A stretch of 64,000 nt of DNA from Zingiber officinale. Its lineage: Eukaryota; Streptophyta; Magnoliopsida; Zingiberales; Zingiberaceae. The DNA is taken from contig NC_055992.1 of NCBI RefSeq assembly GCF_018446385.1, positions 103,372,947 to 103,436,946 on the forward strand, read 5' to 3'. Positions 58,012 through 64,000 of the stretch are shown piece by piece (the first letter of the stretch is position 1; each line of letters starts with the position of its first letter). Both the position numbers and the translations under genes were made by a program. The notes under the pieces were generated by a model. That model saw only the letters and a list, made by a program, of their open reading frames with translations, did not search any database and was not told the DNA's origin.

Positions 58012-59255
58012 GTCATGTTGACCACATCATGATCAATAAGGACCATTAAAATGACAAGAAAAATTGGAAAATTAATTTGGGCAACTTGGGGACATCTCAC
58101 ACAAACTATAAGGTTTAACAAATTGTTTTTGTTTGCTAAATATGGGGTGAGATGCTAGGATCAACCAAATTATTCAAAATGTATCATGCATCCCTTGAAT
58201 AATTAGGTTGAAGAGACATTAATTGAGTATGGGGAAGGCCATTACATAATTCATGTGTATTTGGCTCCTAGATCTTACTCATATATTCCAACCAAGGAAT
58301 CTTGGTTGGACTTTTGCCTAGAAATTATCTAATTATGGTTGATGGTTGATGTGTTGATTGGTATTGTTGTTTGGTTCATTTCATGACTTTGATTGATAAA
58401 ACGATAGGTTGTTAAAGGAAATAATAGCAACTTGGATATATTTTGACAAACTTGAAACTAAACATAACAAGGATCAAAATTTTCAGCTTTCATGCCTTGA
58501 TTGAAAAATTAGGACAAGTTGTTTATATTTTGACAAATTTGAACCTGATCATAGAGATGAGTTTAGCAAAAATATGTTTTGAACTTCTAAGGACCAAGAA
58601 GACAGAACTCCATATGGTTGGAGTTAGTGTGAGGTTTTGTTTGATAAGAGTCTAAAACTTTTGGATTATGAACAAGTTCAGGCCATAAGAAATCATATTT
58701 CGAATATATTAGTGTTTGGTGATTCCTAAGTTCTAGGGTATGTCTTAGGGAAGTTATGAATTCTTGAGTTCCGGATTCTTCAGACTTCATGGCTCAGTAT
58801 TTCAGTTACTGAAATTACTGAAATCAGGTTATCAGACACTGATCGGTCCACAGACCGATCAGGAAAGTCTGGATCGGTCTGTCGACCGATCCAGAACGAA
58901 GCCAAACTCTCTGTTTGGTATCTGATCGGTCCAGTGACCGATCAGCGCATGAAGAAAGCCCCCTGATCGGTCCCGGCACCGATCAGGATGATCCCTGATC
59001 GGTCCACTGACCGATCAGGTGTCGCCGATTCACTCGGGTGAATCTGATCGTTCAGGATTTCTCCTGATCGAACAGCCGTCCGATCAGGGAATAGATCGAT
59101 CCCTGGCTTTAACTCCTCCCGACTCCCTCCTTTCCCATTACCTACGAAGCCCTAGCCGACTCTCTTTTCCCCCGTTTCTTCTTCCCCTTGATCGCCGAAC
59201 CCTAGACGACTCCCTCCTGCCTCAGCATTTCTTTCTTTCTCCGAAAACCAGAGAA
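58012..59255 (+). other. Region between pol and the third ORF of element III
   Basis: 58012-58800 is AT-rich without a gene. 58833-59095 is a palindrome array. 59100-59255 is pyrimidine-rich and could be the leader of the third ORF. Confidence 0.65.
58833..59095. repeat. Internal palindrome array upstream of the third ORF
   Basis: Six inverted repeats such as TGATCGGTCCACAGACCGAT and TGATCGGTCCACTGACCGAT (core 20 of 24 bp) lie at spacings of about 30-45 bp. They match those of the LTR. The last copy, near 59065, is degenerate. Confidence 0.9.
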
Positions 59256-60666
59256 ATGGCTCCAAGGTAACTTCATCAGCTCTATTTCTCGTTAGTACTT
59301 CATTTGTTTCATTTCTCACTGATTCAGTGATTTGGGGTGGTGCTCGGGTTATGCTCCTTTGCTTCATCTGTGTCATGTTCCTAACCCCTTAGGAAGAAAC
59401 CAGTAGGTGAGGGTACTTCCAAGTCCAAAGATAAATCCAAATCCAAAGAAACCTCCCGACCTCAACCATCCAGTTCGGGAAGATTTCCCAACCAACAGTT
59501 TGAACAATCCTTTAAGGAAAGGACCTTCAAGTTGCTCCCATGTAGATCAGTCGATAAAAAAATACATGAATGAGTTTTGTCCAGCGATTACGGAAACCAT
59601 AGCCTACTATAAACTTGATTTCTTGGTATATTTAGAGAGGGATATCAACCTTGACCTAGTTTCTGAATTCTATAACAACCTTCATCAGACTATTGATGGT
59701 AGTTATAGATCAAGAGTGGCTAAGCAAACCGTTGATTTCAGCTTAATTGCCTTCTTTGATTATTTAGGCTGTCGTTTGTGTTCGGGGACGGTGTTCTCAT
59801 TCTATCCTGCTTTGCCTGAACCCGTGCCTCATCCTCTTGATGTCTCATCTGACTTGATTTATGAGTACTTCTTTGGACATCCGAGACCGGATGGATTAGA
59901 TGAGTTAGATGTCGACTTTCCTACATTTGCAGCCCTTGGCCTTTCTGCTCCTGATTACATTCTTTTCAAAATTGTCACAAACTGTCTACTACCTATTACT
60001 TCTAAACCATTGGCAGAGATTCGACCGTATCATTGTCTGATGCTTTATGGGTTGCGTAGGCGTCTTGACTTTGATATCATGTCGAGTGTCTATACTTCTA
60101 TCATATCCCATAGCGAGCCAAGCAGTTACACCATCTATATGCCTTATGGGCATGTAATTACTGATTGGCTTGAGTCCCTGGGTGTTGACGTCTCTAGGGG
60201 GAGGATGGTAAAGATGTTTAGGCAGGATTGTCGACTTGGGAAACGTGCATTTTCCAAGTCTGGAATCTTAGGACAGGCTGGGGCAGTTAGGTGGAAGGAT
60301 GGGAGGGCATTAGGTGAGTTACCTCGACGACAGGTTTCTCCTGTTGCTGCTCCTCCTGCTGCTGACGATGGAGAGGCCGATCCTGATCTGCGCTGGCAGA
60401 TCGCCGAGCTGGAGAGTCGCTTTGATCGCCACGAGGAGATGATGACTGCTGAGTTCGATGGACTACGCATACAGATTGACCAGCGCTACGACGATCTGCG
60501 CAGCCAGCAGTTGGTGACTCAGCAACTGCTTCGAGGGTGGATGGCCAGATACCCACCTCCGCAGCACCACCCGGACCATACACTTTCGAGCAGCAGCATC
60601 CCGCCTCCGGAAGATATTCCTCCAGCCGACACTGGAGATGTTCCTCGTCTTGAGGAAGATGACTGA
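59256..60666 (+). pseudogene. Third ORF of Sirevirus III (env position), intron and frameshift
   Basis: The gene seems to start at ATG 59256 with an 11-base exon (to 59266), followed by a 126-bp GT-AG intron and a second exon from 59393. The frame entered by this splice is Lys/Ser-rich. It meets a stop after a run of seven A (59556-59562), while a different frame is open from there to 60666. One base too many in the A run would explain this. The main part has a globular domain like the 'putative plant transposon protein' family (NEFCPAITETIAYYKLDFLV onward, about 260 aa). A coiled coil (LRWQIAELESRFDRHEEMM) and an acidic end follow. I see no signal peptide or membrane helix in it. Function is unknown. 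Confidence 0.7.
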
Positions 60667-61239
60667 TACTTTTTGATGATCATATTGATTGTATGTTTTG
60701 GATGATGGTTGCTAGATACTTATGCCTGACCTGGTTGTATGCTACTTACTGTTATGCTACTCATTCTTCCTTATATATTTGCTGTTCTTTTCTTGGTTGT
60801 TACTATACTCTTCATATGTCTTTTATTTCTTTATTCATTCACTGTCCTAAAATACACTTAGAAGGAATTCTAGGGGGATTAAGCAGAAGACAGTATGGAT
60901 TAAGGGGGAGCTCTTTAAGTTATCTTACCTTGTTCGCTCCTTTTCGGTGTTTAACAAAGGGGGAGAAGATAACTAAGTTTAGAAATGAATGAAAGGTTGA
61001 TGTTAGGGGAGAGGATGACTTTGAGTCGTTTTGAATCCTCTTACCTAATTCGCACCTATTCGACTAAGTTAAGTTAAGTGATGAATTGACTTCATCGAGT
61101 CGATATGAAAAAGGGGGAAAAGATAACTAAGGTATATCCGTCTTAGGGGGAGGATCCTGATTTCCCTAAAAATTATGGGTATATGAGCATTTCTGATCTA
61201 AACTTAAATCGTGTTGTCAAACAACAAAAAGAGGGAGAT
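60667..61239 (+). other. Repeated polypurine tracts before the 3' LTR of element III
   Basis: Seven purine tracts are seen: TAGGGGGATT (60871), TAAGGGGGAG (60901), AAAGGGGGAG (60957), TAGGGGAGAG (61008), AAAAAGGGGGAAAAG (61110), TAGGGGGAGG (61144) and AAAAAGAGGGAGAT next to the LTR. Repeated polypurine tracts are a known Sirevirus trait. A hydrophobic 99-codon ORF lies at 60693-60992. Confidence 0.8.
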
Positions 61240-62872
61240 TGTTGATACGATCTAACACGGATGTTGTTTTCTTGTTGACTTGATTTAAGTTTGTATCGAA
61301 TATTTAACTTCAGATTGATTACTAATCTAGGTTGACTTGGTTGACTGATTGAGAAAGTCCTAACTGGGATGTTAGGCGGTTGGAAAGTCTTGGTGAGTGA
61401 AGCCGGTGATTGGAAATCTTGGTGAGTGAAGCGGTGAAAACCCTAGTGAGTGAAGCTAGGTGCAAGTCACGGTGAGTGAAGCCGGGCAAGGGAAAATCCG
61501 GATGGATCAAGGGTGATCGGACATCTGGTGTTGAAAAGTCCAAGAAGGAAACTTGGCATGCGAAGTCAGAGAGGGCTCGGTAGCTCGTTCTCTAGGACCA
61601 GATGAAGTCGGAGAGGGCTAGGGAGTTCGTTTCTCCGGACTAGGTCAGAGAGGGCTCGACCCGGACTGAGTCAAGAAGCTGGATCGGTCGGCATTACTGA
61701 TCGATCTGCAGATCGATCAGTAGTCTACTGTGATTTTACTGATCGGTCTGGAGACCGATCAGGAGGCTGTAAGCGCTTGGGAAGAGCGACATCTGATCGG
61801 TCTCGGGATCGATCAGATTAGTGCCTGATCGGTCCGCAGACCGATCAGAAGCTGTGCGCAGCGACATCTGATCGGTCTGGAGACCGATCAGATTAGTTCC
61901 TGATCGGTCTGCAGACCGATCAGCGATGATTCAGAAAGCGTGGATCGGTCTGCAGACCGACCCACGGTATTGTTTGTTTTGCATGTACTTTTTCTGATTG
62001 CCGTATTTGTTTTCACCCATCTGTTTTTAACCATCTGCTGTGAGTCTTTTTAGCTTGCAGGTTGCAGGTCACACTCTCATGATTGAATTCAAATTAAGCT
62101 TCATTAAGAGAAGAAGACAAGTGCTCTTTACACTGTGATTTGCTGCAACAGATGCATTTGAGGCATCAACGTTCACTGACGAATCTGATTGCGATTGGGC
62201 TACGCTCAGTTTGACCTCTACTTATTGGTTCGTATCCAGAGACGCCAGTGATTTCCATTGGCATGGGTTCAGAGAACCAGATGAGGAGGAGCGGTGATTG
62301 GCTACGCCTTGTTGGCAGCAGCGATTCTGCAGGCGGCAGTGATTCGAGCCAGTAAAGCAGAGAGACATAAGAAGGAAGAAGAGAGGTTCAGAAAGAAGTT
62401 AACTAGATTCTCTGTTTTCCAATCGATCAATCCTTTGAGAAAGCAAGTTGGTGAAACTGTGAGCTCCTTGCTAAGAAGGTTGTTGTGTGCTCTCTGCTCT
62501 GTTTCTTCTCCGCGTGGCTGTAAGCTCATCTGATTATTCTTCTCAGCCACTGTAAGTCTTGTGCTTAATTCTATAATCAATTGAGACTCTGTTGAGAGGT
62601 TTCTCCACCGAGAAGGAGACATTTTTAGCCGGATTTTGTCCGGGGTGTGATCTATCGAAAGATCAAGGAGTCGTCCTCCTTACGGACACGCCAAGGAGTA
62701 GGGGCAAGTTATCCCCGAACCTTGTATATCCGTGTGTCTGCTGTGTGTGTCTTTCTTCCTCCGTTTTAGTTTTCTACTTCCGCTGTGCTAACAAGTTTTT
62801 CTTTAAGAAAGATTGTGTTTAAGTTTTCAAAGAGGCTATTCACCCCCCCTCTAGCCATCTAAGATCCCAACA
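61240..62872 (+). repeat. 3' LTR of element III
   Basis: The LTR reads TGTTGATACG to AAGATCCCAACA. It is slightly shorter than the 5' LTR because of several small deletions (for example around 61386-61440). It carries a C7 run near the end, where the 5' LTR has C5. Confidence 0.93.
61681..61962. repeat. Palindrome array in the 3' LTR of element III
   Basis: Seven inverted repeats of 18-24 bp, most with arms CTGATCGGTC and GACCGATCAG around a 4-base centre such as TGCA or TGGA. It is more regular than the copy in the 5' LTR. Confidence 0.92.
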
Positions 62873-63397
62873 CGCTCCTCCAAGCATACCTGGAATGGAT
62901 GTGTTAGGAAAGCGCGTCCGACACCCTACCTTAATAGCATGAGCATATCTCTGACGTGACAATGAAAGTTTTCATCATACGATTCTCTGTCCAACCAGGC
63001 CGTTGGCCATGCTTCTTGTCGGCGACAATGGTTCCTAGGAAGATCTTGCCACCTGCTTCCTTTGCCTTTTACTAGTCCGAGCGGAGGAACCACTCGGCTA
63101 GCGCCTTTCAGGGGCCGAGCGGAGGAACCGCTTGGCTAGTACCTTTCCCGGCCCAAGCGGGGTCTGTCGGCTGGATGTCGTGTCTACCGTTAGTCGAGCG
63201 GGATGGCCACTCGGCTTCCGTTTCTCCTCGCTTTGCCTTGTGAGCGTCGAAAACTCGGCGTCAGGCCGAGCTGTCGAAATGTCGGGTCGGCCATTCCTCC
63301 TGTTGATCAGGAAGGTAATCCGCCCGGTCGAACGGCGGCCGAATGTTGACCACTTTGACCTCTTGCCGGGCGGGCCCCCCCTCTTACCACCGGATCA
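62873..63397 (-). repeat. Tat-type 3' LTR, proximal part, minus strand
   Basis: After the second CGCTC the LTR resumes. On the minus strand its first bases are TGATCCGGTGGTAAGA at 63397, the same start as the LTR at 537. GCGGAGGAACC words occur twice at 63078 and 63118. It continues at 51508. Confidence 0.8.
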
Positions 63398-64000
63398 CAT
63401 ACCTTCCCTTCAAGTCTAGTCGAAGGAGGCTGAAAGTCTGAATGACTGGACGAATAGCCTGGAAAGTAGTTGGCCGGTCGGCTGATAGATGGGTTGGATC
63501 CCGCTCGGTCTCCGTAGGATTGTTCTTCCCCGGTCGGTGCTTCGTGTCTTTATACTTAGTATCTCGGATACCTTTCCCCGTCGATTTCGAAGGGGTGCGA
63601 GCCGATCAGCTAATGCTAACGCCGTCCGAATCTCCTCGCGATGCGTGCAAATCAGTTCCATTAAGGCTGAGTACGCACCCATTAAATGCTAACCTGTGGG
63701 ACAACGCCATGTGTCGTTGGCGCAGTCGCCGCACATCCGAGGTGACAGCTGCTGATGTGATGTTTGACGGTTCGAATTCAATGGTCGGATGTGTGCCCTG
63801 ATTCCTACGCCCTAGATCGGATGGCCAGATCGACCGCGTCCATCTTTATAAAGCCGTGGGGCGGCTACTGCTGCATTGCTTTCATCTTCCGCAAGCTTCA
63901 GGGACTCCGTGCGCTTGCTGTGCTCCGGCAGTTCTGCGTCTCAGTGCTCTGGCGACCCTTATTCCGTAAGCTCCTCCTCCCTCTACCACTGCGTCATTTT
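63398..64000 (-). mobile_element. 3' internal end of a minus-strand Tat element, leaves the window
   Basis: On the minus strand CTCCTTCGACTAGACTTGAA and a purine tract (GAAGGGAAGG) precede the LTR, as in the element at 9335-9355. On the plus strand, ATCTTTATAAAGCC at 63842-63854 looks like the promoter of this element's antisense gene. That gene would begin near or beyond the window end. Confidence 0.7.

Larger units (their letters stand above)
51509..62872 (+). mobile_element. Sirevirus-type Copia element III, nearly complete
   Basis: An 11.4-kb element with LTRs of 1672 and 1633 bp, perfect 5-bp duplication, TGGTATCAGAGC primer site, gag, pol, an additional ORF in the env position and repeated polypurine tracts. 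RT with YVDDIICGS, the long gag and the third ORF point to the Sirevirus (SIRE/Maximus) lineage. Defects: a stop between gag and pol, one frameshift in integrase and one in the third ORF. Confidence 0.93.

Noticed and set aside
59407..59560. ATG-like start of the third ORF at 59407
   Set aside because: The start is GTG, and the first 50 codons are out of frame with the likely Lys-rich N-terminus.

Overview
This is a plant nuclear window, most likely from a monocot. The type of its repeats and the two metabolic genes fit a Zingiberales (ginger-family) genome, but that placement is an inference. Three host genes show splice junctions or motifs typical of plants; most of the rest is nested transposable elements.

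Host genes. (1) 11123-12061 (-): a plant-specific Ser-rich protein resembling the DUF1645 / membrane-associated kinase regulator-like group. (2) 12941-16113 (+): a six-exon gene for the plastid biotin carboxyl carrier protein of acetyl-CoA carboxylase (fatty acid synthesis), in head-to-head arrangement with gene 1. (3) 35894-37559 (+): an intact two-exon CYP75B flavonoid 3'-hydroxylase (anthocyanin/flavonol B-ring hydroxylation). All three look intact.

Layout of the repeats. 1-9135: an LTR-type repeat split by a Tat-like Ty3/gypsy element (537-8839, target-site duplication CCCAA). That element has no visible pol. It carries a 2.5-kb minisatellite and an antisense, spliced gene with its own TATA box. 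9136-9985: a second Tat-type 3' end and LTR. 18597-33176: an old, decayed Sirevirus-type Copia element (I), with an Au-type SINE inside it (23197-23308) and its 3' LTR split by a younger, gag-only Sirevirus (II, 25049-32467, minus strand, TSD GACCG). 33177-35000: an LTR remnant, a CACTA-like end and a hAT-like non-autonomous element. 38340-50585: a decayed Tat-type region with another copy of the antisense gene, split by a minus-strand Copia element (39947-48602, TSD TGTAT). 51210-63397: a minus-strand Tat LTR split by a Sirevirus (III, 51509-62872, TSD CGCTC) with gag, pol and a third env-position ORF. 63398-64000: the internal 3' end of that Tat element, running out of the window.

The most unusual signals are the antisense, intron-containing gene kept by several Tat-like elements; the TATA-bearing 58/64-bp minisatellite; and paired arrays of GATCGGTC/GACCGATC-type palindromes, found in the LTRs and again inside two different Sireviruses. 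All calls come from reading the sequence; no database search or alignment program was run.
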